Assembly: GCA_947359465.1 (NCBI GenBank) | Contig: OX375876.1 | Span: 80,932,359 to 80,996,358 of the forward strand | Direction of reading: 5' to 3' | DNA length: 64,000 nucleotides | Source of the DNA: Metellina segmentata | Taxonomy: Eukaryota > Arthropoda > Arachnida > Araneae > Tetragnathidae | Shown here: positions 23,081 to 33,004 of the stretch, in pieces | Numbering within the stretch: the first letter of the stretch is position 1 | How the letters are laid out: each line of letters starts with the position of its first letter | The notes under the pieces: generated by a model | Database searches by the model: none | Told to the model about the DNA's origin: nothing | What the model saw: only the letters and a program-made list of their open reading frames with translations | Program-made: the position numbers and the translations under genes

Positions 23081-23875
23081 TTTGATTTTAATGACGTATT
23101 TACGTCGAAACGTAACAATTCGACGTATTAAAAGTTTACAAAAGTAAATTAATTAAGGTACTGTTAATCAGTTTTTATGTGAACTAAATTAAGATGTGAT
23201 TATTATCAATCTTCTAAACAAAAAATATCTAAAATAAATTTCTGAGAAGCAAGTTTAAATCCAGAATAAATATTTAGAACAATGCTAAATTAATTTTGTC
23301 TCTCTGACAGGTATCTTGGTTATTTATTATTGGAGAATAACAAAAACTGTACACATTCTGAACGTTTCTTTAAAAGAAAAAAGTGAAAACTATAGAAGAG
23401 AAACAAAGTGTTCTCGTCTTTTTTTTGTCGGAAAATATGGTGTAGTTACAAACACAAAAAGATGTTTCAATATCGGAACTACTTTTTTTCAAAACTGAAG
23501 ATTTTATCCTGCTACTCTTCCAACTAAAACATCAGAACTAAAAACGATAAAAAATACATAAGCAATAAACAGTAAGCAACAAGAATGTTCAATTGAAAAT
23601 ATCAATTTTTATATCAATAATTTACACGGTGTTACTTGGGTTGAATTAGTTAACTGTATTTTTGTAGAATTTAAATTTTTAGTTAGAAAGAAGTCTCTAG
23701 AATGTGCCAATGTTATCTAGAATGCATAGAAAAATTCAGAGAATGCATGGAAATGCCTCGTATACCATTTTAAAACAAAAGGTTTTCCTAAAATTATACA
23801 CTGATTAAAAAGTTTTAAAACTAACTAAACCATTACTTATCTTGGTTATTGGACAAACAATCTAGCTACAAATGG
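23081..23875. other. AT-rich spacer, nothing recognised
   Basis: I see no ORF over 60 codons with recognisable content and no repeat end. Confidence 0.4.
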
Positions 23876-23879
23876 GAAA

Positions 23880-24445
23880 GTGGCAGAATTTTTGGAAGTG
23901 ATACAGGATTGTTTTCTATACCAGATGGTGTATGAGGATACTAGGGACAATGCAATATTGGATTTGATTTTCAGCAATGATGAGGATAGGGTGCAGGATT
24001 TGGTTATAGGTGAGCTCATAGAAGTATCGGATTAAGTATAAATTTTCAGTCAGCGTACACAATCAATAGTAGGATAATTCCAAATTTCAAAAAGGTAAAT
24101 TTTCATAGGATAAGGGAAGAGTTAAAGGAGACATTCAAAGGGGGATTAATAGCACCGCATCATTCTGAACAATGTGAGGAATTCAAGAATAAGTTAGACA
24201 GGGTGTTAAAAAAACATGTAACGTTCAGGAAAAAAGGAAAATCTAGAAACTTGCTCCCTATGTGGTTTTCAGGGGAAACACTCAAAGCTTTAAAATTAAA
24301 ACAAATAACATACAGGGTATATAAAAGCACTGGTAACGACAAGGACAAGGATAGTCAGTGGTAATTGGGGAATTCATAAACAAAGGACCAGCCTTGTTGG
24401 GCTTGAGCCTGTAGCTGGTCGTCAATATTTGTATTTGTATTTGTT
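23880..24445 (+). mobile_element. CR1/L2-like LINE, internally deleted 3' end
   Basis: The plus strand reads FLEVIQDCFLYQMVYEDTRD and NAILDLIFSNDEDRVQDLVI, the C-terminal part of an apurinic endonuclease (the TR..NILDL.. block), then with frameshifts PNFKKVNFHRIREEL and LKLKQITYRVYKSTGNDKD from the linker before RT. RT is missing. The element then jumps to a 3' end with the inverted repeat GACCAGC...GCTGGTC (24387-24420) and a TATTTG microsatellite, as in CR1-clade 3' tails. No target duplication could be defined. Confidence 0.7.
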
Positions 24446-25490
24446 ACAGTAGTTGAACGAAAAACATCAAACTTAAAATCCAGAAATACATCTTACAACA
24501 GGTTTTAAAAAAAGCTTCGACCTCAGAGTAATAGATGTATCTATTTTATCACTACAAAACTATCTTGAAATATAACGAACACAAATTTTTAAAAGAGCAA
24601 TCGATTAAAAATATACCAAGGTTGCCATATTAGCTAGTAGTCATATTTTTGTTCTGTATATTTTATTTAGCAACAATGTTATATTTTTTATTCGTCTGTT
24701 CCAACTATTCAGAATTCTTTAATACTTAGTTAAGAAAAAATAAGGCTCTCTTTCTATCTATCCCTCAAAATAAAGTATTAGAATTTAAATTCCGTAAAAA
24801 TAGTTTTGGGAAAATCATTGATTCGATCAGCACTGGTAAAACAATCCCAGTAATTGCAATATTCCATATACCTCTCTACCAGCTATTACAAAACTACCAA
24901 ATTATGGTTGATTTAAAAATAGTTACTCAGATGAACATGAAACTTGCCTTTTTTTGCCATGAAATTTTTAATAATGTGTTCGCTAAATTATGTGCTCAAG
25001 ATAGCAAAATGCTAAAAGTCACTTTTTTTAATTTTTCGTGACAGCAATTTTAAGATTAAGATTCAACATGTGGTTCTGTGGTTTTTGACTTGTTACAATT
25101 TTGCACCTTTGTTTTCTCATAAACTGAAAGAAAAAGACTTACGACATTTTGAAACCTAGTAAACATTAACAAACCAGACTCCAGGATGGGTCTTACTCAA
25201 TTTTTTGGGAAAGGTGACTTATAACATTTTGCCATCTGAGCATTGAATTAAAATATAGTGTATCAAGTATATAACGCTGCATTAACATACGCTAAATCCA
25301 TTTTATGTGATATTTGTACAATCACACAGATACAAAATTGAATATAGAACGTGATGATGGACAGACTTGTGCAACCAAATTCAGTCTCTAAATTAATGTA
25401 AATACTCACAGTATGCAAAGTTTCATGAAAATATATTTTGTAGTGATATCTAGATATATTCTTCTTGAAGTGCTTCCTGTATTTTAATGT
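24446..25490. other. AT-rich stretch, nothing recognised
   Basis: I see no supported gene or repeat boundary. Confidence 0.4.
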
Positions 25491-25494
25491 AATC

Positions 25495-25872
25495 CTTGTT
25501 TTTCATTTTAATTCCCGTCAAAATTTCAAATGTGGTGAATTTGGTTGATGTTGATGTCGTACTCTTGATGACTCGTTGCACTGCGTATGTGTGCTTGAAC
25601 CATTTGGTTGGGTCTATATTGAAAGTTTCGTTAAAACTAAAATTATTGTCGCATGAAGCTTTTCCACCTGTTCATTACCTCTACATACACCTGTTGTTAT
25701 TGGAATGTGTGTGGTGTTTTCATCTTATCAATATTTTTGAAAGTCTGCTGATGTAAAATCTGAACCTTTATCAGAAATTATTCTCGATGGGTTCCCAAAT
25801 GTACATTGCTGTTGTTTTAATTTTTCTAACGCGTCATGAGATGAAGAAGATGATTCAAGTACTTTACGTCGT
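25495..25872 (-). pseudogene. Ty3/gypsy integrase core fragment
   Basis: The minus strand reads RIISDKGSDFTSADFQKY (second catalytic Asp in SDKGSDF), HIPITTGVCRGNEQVEKLHA (the GNGQVER-type segment with the catalytic Glu), then a frameshifted tail corresponding to the WFKHTYAVQRVINS region. The first Asp and the zinc-binding domain are missing. It lies within 100 bp upstream of the serpin exon on the opposite strand, presumably inside an intron. Confidence 0.8.
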
Positions 25873-25940
25873 TTTGAAAAAAATGTATTACATTAAAATG
25901 ATGCGAGTTTTGACAAGCAATTTCGGTTATTCTTTACATG

Positions 25941-25957
25941 AATATTCTTTATTCTAG
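25941..25957 (+). promoter_or_regulatory. Probable 3' splice site just before the serpin ATG
   Basis: AATATTCTTTATTCTAG is a pyrimidine-rich tract ending in AG (25956-25957), 8 bases before the start codon at 25966. Such an acceptor immediately before the start codon implies at least one upstream untranslated exon. Confidence 0.6.
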
Positions 25958-25965
25958 GTTGAAAT

Positions 25966-27264
25966 ATGGAAAAGTACATTCTCTTCGGCATCCCTTTGAT
26001 TTTTTGTACAGCGGGAACAATTACAGCACAGTGTATCACCTCTAATGACGTCTTGGTCAACGAAACGAGCATTGAAACTGCCGTACGCAATCTCACTGAA
26101 GGCAGCACACAATTCAGCTTGAATTTGTTACGAACTCTACATGACGATCACAAAGGAAACATAGATTCAAGCGGAATATTCTTCAGCCCTCATAGCATTT
26201 GGTCGGCTCTAATTCTGACATACATGGGGTCTCAAGGAGCTACAGAACTAGAATTTAAGAATGTCCTAGGTGTGGGCAACACGGACAAAGTGTCCACTTG
26301 GGAAGAATTTAGAAATATTCGTAACTGGAATGATTCCCAAACAACTGGACGCGATCATCAATTATTCGACGAACCGAACCACGTCAGCTACAATACAGCA
26401 AATCGTCTTTATTTCCAAGAAGGTGCCATATTTAACGATTGTTTGAGAGAAATCTTAGACAGAGAGATTGACTTTATCGATTTCAAGAACCGTCCTGAGG
26501 AATCCAGGAATAAAATCAACCGATGGATTGAGAAAGAAACTCAACAACGAATAAAGGATATGATACCCTCTGATGGAATTACTTCGAGGACCAGGATGGT
26601 AATAGCTAATGCGGTTTATTTCAAAGAAGCCTGGAAACAGGAATTCGAACCAGAGGGAACCCAACGTCATGAGTTTACATTGCAAACCGGAAACCAAATT
26701 TTTGTGTCCATGATGAGTACTACAGGAAGATTTTTGTATGGAAAGAGCGAAGAGCTTCACTGCCACGCTCTGGAGTTACCATACGCAGGAAATACGTTAA
26801 GTATGACGATACTACTCCCCCAAAACCGTTACAACGGAGTAGACATTCTTGCACAAAACCTGACACCACAGAGACTCAACAACCTTTTGAATAACATGTA
26901 CCCAAGAAACCTCGACGTGATGATTCCAAAATTCAAGATGGAGGATAGCTTTGAACTCACATCTGTCCTTACCAAAATGGGACTGAGAACCGCTTTCGAT
27001 CCGAGCCGAGCCGATCTGTCCGGATTCACCGGACGAAGGGAGCTCGCAGTTGATTCTGTAATACATAAGGCTTTCATCGACGTCAATGAGGAAGGTACTG
27101 AAGCCGCTGCTGCTACTGGTGTTATGGTGCACACAAGCCTTTTTTACCATATTCCTTCGTTCATTGCAGACTACCCTTTCATCTTTTTTATCCGAGATAA
27201 CCTAGCAAATGTTATTCTTTTCCTAGGAACCGTTCAGAAACCACCTGAGTTTGGAACTGTTTAA
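25966..27264 (+). CDS. Secreted serpin (serine protease inhibitor family)
   Basis: The protein has 432 residues, coded in one uninterrupted exon. Residues 1 to about 21 are a signal peptide (hydrophobic ILFGIPLIFCTAGTITA, then QC), so it is extracellular. Serpin landmarks follow in order: FSPHSIWSALILTYMGSQGA (about 74-93), NRLYFQEG, KINRWIEKETQQRIKDMIP, NAVYFKEAW at about 215, LELPYAGNTLSMTILLP, the hinge EEGTEAAAAT (375-384) and the C-terminal signature ADYPFIFFIRDNLANVILFL. The hinge with Gly, Thr and four Ala predicts an inhibitory serpin. The reactive loop after it, GVMVHTSLFYHIPSF, has no Arg or Lys, which argues against trypsin- or thrombin-like targets and suggests a chymotrypsin- or elastase-like specificity (inference). 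Sequons at NETS and NLTE suggest glycosylation. The segment between strands around residues 105-145 is atypical. The ATG follows a splice acceptor. All neighbours are transposon relics. Confidence 0.95.
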   Translation: MEKYILFGIPLIFCTAGTITAQCITSNDVLVNETSIETAVRNLTEGSTQFSLNLLRTLHDDHKGNIDSSGIFFSPHSIWSALILTYMGSQGATELEFKNVLGVGNTDKVSTWEEFRNIRNWNDSQTTGRDHQLFDEPNHVSYNTANRLYFQEGAIFNDCLREILDREIDFIDFKNRPEESRNKINRWIEKETQQRIKDMIPSDGITSRTRMVIANAVYFKEAWKQEFEPEGTQRHEFTLQTGNQIFVSMMSTTGRFLYGKSEELHCHALELPYAGNTLSMTILLPQNRYNGVDILAQNLTPQRLNNLLNNMYPRNLDVMIPKFKMEDSFELTSVLTKMGLRTAFDPSRADLSGFTGRRELAVDSVIHKAFIDVNEEGTEAAAATGVMVHTSLFYHIPSFIADYPFIFFIRDNLANVILFLGTVQKPPEFGTV

Positions 27265-27607
27265 CTCGCTTTGTGTGTTCTAAAATATTCTATTAATAAG
27301 ATTTATGTACGGTTACTTGAGATTGCAAGTGAAGACGGGAAGAACGGTTTTACATAACGAGCTTCAAGCAAATACCCGCACAACCCAACATGCATAGAGA
27401 TCTGACTCAACTTAAGACTTGAATGTGTTTCGAATTAATCCAAGAAACAATCGAATATCTATCAGTATTTTGGAAAAGATTATCACTTCGTAACTCATAC
27501 TAAGCCTTGTGTAGAAATGTTAGTTGAAATTTAGTGCACTTGTTAGGCAGCTGATGCCCATTTTGTATACTGAAAAAGCCAAAGAAACTTTTTTTAAAGT
27601 TTAACAA

Positions 27608-27613
27608 AATAAA
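27608..27613 (+). terminator. Serpin polyadenylation signal candidate
   Basis: AATAAA lies about 345 bases after the serpin stop codon, giving a 3' UTR of ordinary length. No earlier canonical AATAAA is seen between 27265 and 27600. Confidence 0.6.
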
Positions 27614-27619
27614 AGAAAC

Positions 27620-28152
27620 ACATTAAATATGTTGGTCTATTGATATTTCTTATTTTGATACAAAAAATTAAGAGAAACAAGAACTTGATATTTTACTTAC
27701 TTGCTAAGCACACCCGACATTATTTGTTACATCTGCACATAGTATACAGCATCACATATTACATAATTATCACAACAATTCTAAAATATTGGGATTTATT
27801 CAGATTTAAGAAAAATTAAATTGCTAAAATTAGCAATATTTGTTTCATTAAATTCATAAAATTAATAGAGGTGAAAACCTTACCACTTTTTTCAATAATA
27901 AATACTATATGATTGAAAAAACTCGCACTAGGCTTCAAAGAAAAATTAGCAAGAAAGGACTATCAACAACAATTATCAATCCCCAATATTTCCATTCATG
28001 AACCATTTTTAATCCATACAATTAGTAAGACACATGACAGACGGTGCAACTTTACAATTGTCTCTTCAATTTATTCTGCAACGCCTGCCTGTGCTGGCAG
28101 TTGTAAGCTCAGGAATAAGATAAAAACAGAACGATGAGCTATTTTTAATGCA
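27620..28152. other. AT-rich 3' flank of the serpin
   Basis: I see no supported gene. The 74-codon ORF at 27913-28137 shows no recognisable family. Confidence 0.4.
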
Positions 28153-28432
28153 CTAGGGGTCTCCGCCCCCTGCTCGCCTAAGCCAGGCAACCTACGAGGT
28201 TTGTTAGGGAATTCCATTTGGTTTGCGAAGCAAACGTCCGCAGAGTCAATCTCCTTCGACGGCGAAACTATCTTACAAATTCTTATAATTCTGATTTGAC
28301 TTGCCGATCCATGGCGTCAAAGCGAGGGCCCCGCCCCCTGGTCGCTAACGATCGCCAACACCCGGTAATTGCTACGCAATCTCATTTGTTTTGCTTCGCA
28401 AACCAACACTGCTTTCGCGCCGACAAACCGGT

Positions 28433-28738
28433 ATAGTGTTTAAGGTGTTAGCCTCTAGATCGGAAGGTTCCTGGTTCGAATCCGGGTCCGGGCATGGATG
28501 TTTGTAAGCGTATGTTGTAGAGGCTGCTGGTGCTCCTTAAATCTGTCGTGGCCGAAAGTCCTCACGTTGGGTTGGTGTGAATGTTTGGAGAGTGGGGTGC
28601 TAGCTCAGGTGTTGCTTCGTCATCTGACCGTGGTTCAAAATTACGTGGTGTTGTCCTCATATATTTCCCTAAAGGTACTTATCCCGGACCGTCGTCTATA
28701 ACCCGTTGTGTTGCTTTAGTACGACGTTAACTAAAAAT
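28433..28738 (+). mobile_element. tRNA-derived SINE inside the Helitron-like element
   Basis: This is the best-preserved SINE head in the window: GTTAGCCTCTAGATCGG (A-box region) and CTGGTTCGAATCCGGG with a perfect GGTTCGAATCC B box. The body has AAATCTGTCGTGGCC, GTCCTCACGTTGGGTTGG, GTCATCTGACCGTGGTTC and CCCGGACCGTCG. The 3' end is about TAAAAATTACC. Confidence 0.8.
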
Positions 28739-29192
28739 TACCATTTACCTTTCGCAGGTGATGTCGCTTTTTTTTTACTTTAACACTTTATGCACCCTCA
28801 ACTAATAACTGCATAGTTAAAAAAAAACATCTCCATCTTGTTCCCTGTACAATATTAAATAAACCATATTAATCTCGAAACTTTATTATCTGTACTTTAT
28901 CCGCAAACCGTCTGAGAACCGAGCGAAAAAACGAACATGATGTTACATCGAGTTTAAAGGGCATCTGGCACAAACTCGTTCGTACGGAAATGTAACCTTT
29001 ATTTCCATGAAGAAGTATGGACGCAATCGCTCGGCGATCTAAAAAATACGAAATATGTATGACCAACTTTTGATCGTATCGAATTTATTTATTAACCAAT
29101 TTCAAAAATAATTGTACCGTAAGAAAGAGTACATTCTAACTAAGGTTTGCTGCGATGTTTTCAAATTTAAACACTAATAGTAACAAGATATA

Positions 29193-30074
29193 CAGGGTGG
29201 TCCCGAATTCATGGTACAAACTTTAATGGTAGGTACAGGACATTGTAACAATGATTTATTGTATAGGAATGTATAGTCGCAAGTGACGCGGTGAGGCGAA
29301 AACAGGGGAAATAACGGCCGAAAGGAAAAACAGAGATTTTATTGAAAGCGTTGTTGACAAGTGTCATGTTTACAGTAATTGTTCAAAATTGCGTCCACCA
29401 GTATCGGTACATGCTTGACAGCGTCGGTGGAGCGATTGGCGTACACGTTCAAAGATGCCTGGTATTTCACGCACACCTGCAGCAGCTACAGATAAGCGAG
29501 CGACGAGATCCTCATCTGAGTCAACTGGAGTCTCATAAACAAGATGCTTTAGATGTCCCCATAAAAAGTAATCGAGGCTCGATAAATCGGGAGATTGGGG
29601 TGGCCAAGGGACTGGTCCACCACGCCCAATCCATCGAGTACCAAACGTGGCATTCAGGTAATTCCGTACATCAATGCTGAAGTGTGCTGGCGCCCCATCG
29701 TGCTGAAACCACATGCGGTTACGAATGGCGATCGGAACATCATGCAGCAGTTGTGGTAACACTTCTTTCAGAAAAATAAGATAGCTTCCGCCAGTGAGCC
29801 GCGTGGGTAGTAAGTATGGGCCAATCAAAAAGTCGTTCACAATACCAGCCCACACATTAATACTGAAACGTTGTTGAAACGCAACAGCGGCTAGACATCT
29901 ACTGCCCTCTACCGGCAATGATACCAACCGATCACTCCATTTCTCTTTCCTTTTATTTCCCCTGTTTACGCCTCACCGCGTCACTTGCGACTATACATTC
30001 CTATACAATAAATCATTGTTACAATGTCCTGTACCTACCATTAAAGTTTGTACCATGAATTCGGGACCACCCTG
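29193..30074 (-). mobile_element. Mariner-type element with about 120-bp TIRs and TA duplication
   Basis: The ends are near-perfect inverted repeats of about 120 bp beginning CAGGGTGGTCCCGAATTCAT, flanked by TA on each side (29191-29192 and 30075-30076). The uninterrupted paralogue in the second Helitron-like copy reads AGATATAGATACGG (about 51126), which confirms the insertion site. The high TIR identity suggests recent activity. It is 882 bp and internally deleted, so non-autonomous. Confidence 0.9.
29370..29927 (-). pseudogene. Mariner-type transposase, C-terminal 185 residues
   Basis: The frame is open throughout. It contains INVWAGIVNDFLIGPYLLPT, the second catalytic Asp in MWFQHDGAPAHFS, and SPDLSSLDYFLWGHLKHLVY, where the third acidic residue is Asp (LDYFLWG), as in mariner rather than Tc1. 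The C-terminus RRCQACTDTGGRNFEQLL is the normal end of this family. The DNA-binding domain and the first catalytic Asp are deleted; the first residues (MVSLPVEGSRCL) come from sequence beyond the deletion. The undamaged frame indicates a young internal deletion derivative. Confidence 0.85.
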
Positions 30075-30505
30075 TAGATATGACAGTTTTTTTTTTTTTT
30101 TTTTTTTTTTTAAGTAACGAAAATGTTCCGATTTTTTCCGAATTAAAGAAAAACATTATCAGGAACCAAATTCAAAATTCTAAAAAGGACTCAGCGTCGG
30201 GCAAAAATTCACATTTAGAGGTACTCTAGAAAAAAAATCACGGCTGAAGACTGAAAATTGTACGTTTTTTGCTCACTCGCGCTAGAAATTTCGCTCTTTC
30301 AACTTTGACACTTAAAAAACCCTAAACTAATAGTCTCATCGGGAAAAAAATCTTATTCGTCTTGTTCCCTGTAGAATTTTGAACCAAGTCAATTTTGTAA
30401 TTTTCTGATCCGTATTTTCTCGTGAAACCGTCAAGAATCGATCAAAAAAAAAGCGAGTTTACAATACTGCGGCAGCAGCGGTAAATTTTTTTTAATATAT
30501 AGAGA

Positions 30506-31154
30506 AATATTTTGAAGAAACAATAAAACTTTCAAGGCAAAAAATCTGATAGTTGTTCAATTTGAAGTGTTAACACAGAGAAAACAACATTCATTTCATA
30601 ATCAAAACAATGTTGCGGCAATTCCTCATCACGGATAACAGTTAAATCAGAATTTAAAAAATCCGTTGAATTACACTTGTAAATTAGCATCTTTTTTCAG
30701 AGAAAAAAATGCCTACATATTGTAAACTGTGATTAACGAAGATAAAGTTAATGACTCTCCAAATGAGTGAAAATCTAATAAAATTATTGAAATATATTAA
30801 ATATTGAAAGGAAATTAAATTCCAAGATGTAATTTAAAAAATCTACATATTGTCAGAAAAGATCATACTTTAAAACATGGTCATTTTGAAGAGAATAAAA
30901 ATGAAAAGAAAAAATATCTGCAATAAACTTTTGGTTTTCAGAAAAAATGCTCATATTAATCCTCCTTGAATAATACAAAGTACTTTTTTCAACAGAAATG
31001 ATAGAACCAACTTTTGTTACAAAAAACGCGTTTCTTGTCTTCCTTACAAAATTTTCAACACATTTACTTTTCCTTTCATCTTTAATAACCATGAAGTTCT
31101 AAGGATAATTTTTAACTGCAACCACTTTTCATTAATGTAATTTAATAATTCAAA
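30506..31154. other. AT-rich spacer between two Helitron-like elements
   Basis: The minus-strand 79-codon ORF (30853-31092) has no recognisable family. Nothing else is seen. Confidence 0.4.
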
Positions 31155-31838
31155 CTAGGGGGCCCGGCCGGGACCTCTCGAAGGTCCCGGCCCGGCCCCT
31201 GCTCGCTAACGCTCGCCAACCCGAGGAGGATTGCTTTGCAATCCTCATTGGTTCGCTGCGCGAACTTATGCTCGCTTCGCTCGCATCAATTAAGACTTGT
31301 GTCCTAGCAGAACAAATTGTTTACAAAATATGATATTCTAAAATATTTTTTTAATCTAATATTTTTTTTTTTTGCTGTTTTTTAGGAAAGATATATACAG
31401 TACCTATAGAATCAGAATTCAAATGAAAACTTTGAGCAAATTTTGAGTCGAAATGTGAGCGCTGATTTGGAAATTTAATACCCAGCATGTTGTTTGTGCG
31501 TACATTTACCCTGCACTCGAGCCACCCACGCTTTTTCATTGAGTTTGTTGTAGAAAGTTGTAGTGTAAGCGTCTTGTTGAACTATAATTGTTGGCCTTGA
31601 AAAAGACCCTTTTTAAAATGGCCCTGAAAAAATCCTCCGCTTTCTTTTATTTCTATTAGTAACTGCAACAGCTCAACTAAAATTCTTTTTTTTTTTCAAT
31701 AAAATTTCATCCGAAAACGCTATAAATTCAATTGAAGCGCGATGCTTCGTGATAAACAAACAATCGTACAATGTTGCCAACACGCGATAACAAATAACGT
31801 CTTTTTTGCGTGCCACGTAATAGAATTATATATATAGA
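31155..31838 (-). mobile_element. Short Helitron-like element, different family
   Basis: Plus-strand CTAGGGGGCCCGGCC at 31155 after host A is, in reverse, a hairpin followed by CTAG and T. The other end in minus orientation starts TCTATATATATAATTC, and host T follows the final GA at 31837-31838. Hairpins include GGGACCTCTCGAAGGTCCC, GGATTGCTTTGCAATCC, GTTCGCTGCGCGAAC and GCTCGCTTCGCTCGC. The interior shares nothing obvious with 28153-30505. Length is 684 bp and there is no coding capacity. Confidence 0.65.
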
Positions 31839-32549
31839 TTGTATAAAGTTTTAAATAAATATCTCAGGACACCTAAGAAAATGTAATACAAGAATATTGA
31901 TGCTGTCCCAACTAAAAGCTCTGTCTAATATAAGAGTTAAAAACTTGAAAATGAACTTTCAGGAAATACTTGTAGCTCAGTACAACTTTTTAGAAATATC
32001 ACTTCACTAAAATAAAAAGGGGTTCATGTATTGTGTGAACTGTACATAGAATCATAACATATTACAATTTTTAAAGTATCAATGGCAGGGTATGCCAATT
32101 TAAATCATGATCGATTTTAAAAATCATGATTTAAGTAATTTTTTTTCCTGAATAGCTTATATTATCAAAAATATCTTCATATTTTTTATTGAGCAAAAGC
32201 AAACTATTCACACACCACAGAAGTACAACACTGGGTTTACAGAAGTAAGTTGATTAAAAAAAGAAAACGAGGGAAAAAATGGAACTAAAGTTACAAGATT
32301 TGATGAAAACCAATTAGTAGAAAAGCATCATATTGAAAATAAAATATTGACATTAGGTTCAAGTTAATATATTGTGTAAATAAAATAACCAGGATCGCAA
32401 AACACATATTATTTTATAAAATAAGTAAATATTTTCTTCTCAGTAACACACCCAGACCTCTGACACTTTTTTAAATAAAAATAATAAGGATTCAAGGATT
32501 TGGGTTAACTAGAACATTACACCCATTCTGATAAGTGAACCAACAAGAG
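31839..32549. other. AT-rich spacer, nothing recognised
   Basis: I see no supported gene or repeat end. Confidence 0.4.
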
Positions 32550-32991
32550 TGTGTCGCGTAGGACACAAAGATCTTGGTATAGCCGGATACCATCCGGGGC
32601 CAAGTACAATTAATTATACCCTAAATTGCTTTTTATCAAAATATCGAGTGATCGCAGAGGCAACACTGCTTAAGAAAAGTATGCCTGAGTCACTTACCTC
32701 GGGATACAGGGTAGCTGTTTCTATCGTTGGTTTCTCCTCCAAATGCTTGTAAGGCTAAGATTATCAAAGGTAGATGTTTGGTATATATATTTATTTTCTG
32801 GACTAAATGTTTATATACAAGCATTATTTTGACGCCGCGAAAGGGGACACAACCTCTTACAACGCGGACGCACGTGAAGCTGCTACAAACCAGTCCCCCT
32901 GACCCACAAGGGAGAACGATAGGGATTAGGCGACTGATTCCTCGATGACCGCTCTGCTGCCATCTGGTGATCACCAACCCAAAACCCAACA
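32550..32991 (-). repeat. BEL/Pao 3' LTR
   Basis: The LTR is about 442 bp with TG...CA ends and lies directly after the polypurine tract. The outer boundary at 32550 is inferred from TG and from where the match to the other LTR stops (32562). Confidence 0.7.
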
Positions 32992-33004
32992 TCCTCCCAC
33001 CTTT

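Larger units (their letters stand above)
28153..30505 (-). mobile_element. Helitron-like element with hairpin array, interrupted twice
   Basis: On the minus strand the element begins TCTCTATATATTAAAA, a Helitron-type 5' TC end, and ends in a GC-rich hairpin followed by CTAG and host T (plus strand: A then CTAGGGG at 28153). Near the CTAG end are compact hairpins such as GGTTTGCGAAGCAAACG. No TIRs or target duplication are seen, as expected for rolling-circle elements. It contains a SINE at 28433-28738 and a mariner-type element at 29193-30074; with these removed it aligns with 50013-51560. It encodes no Rep-helicase and is therefore non-autonomous. Confidence 0.7.
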
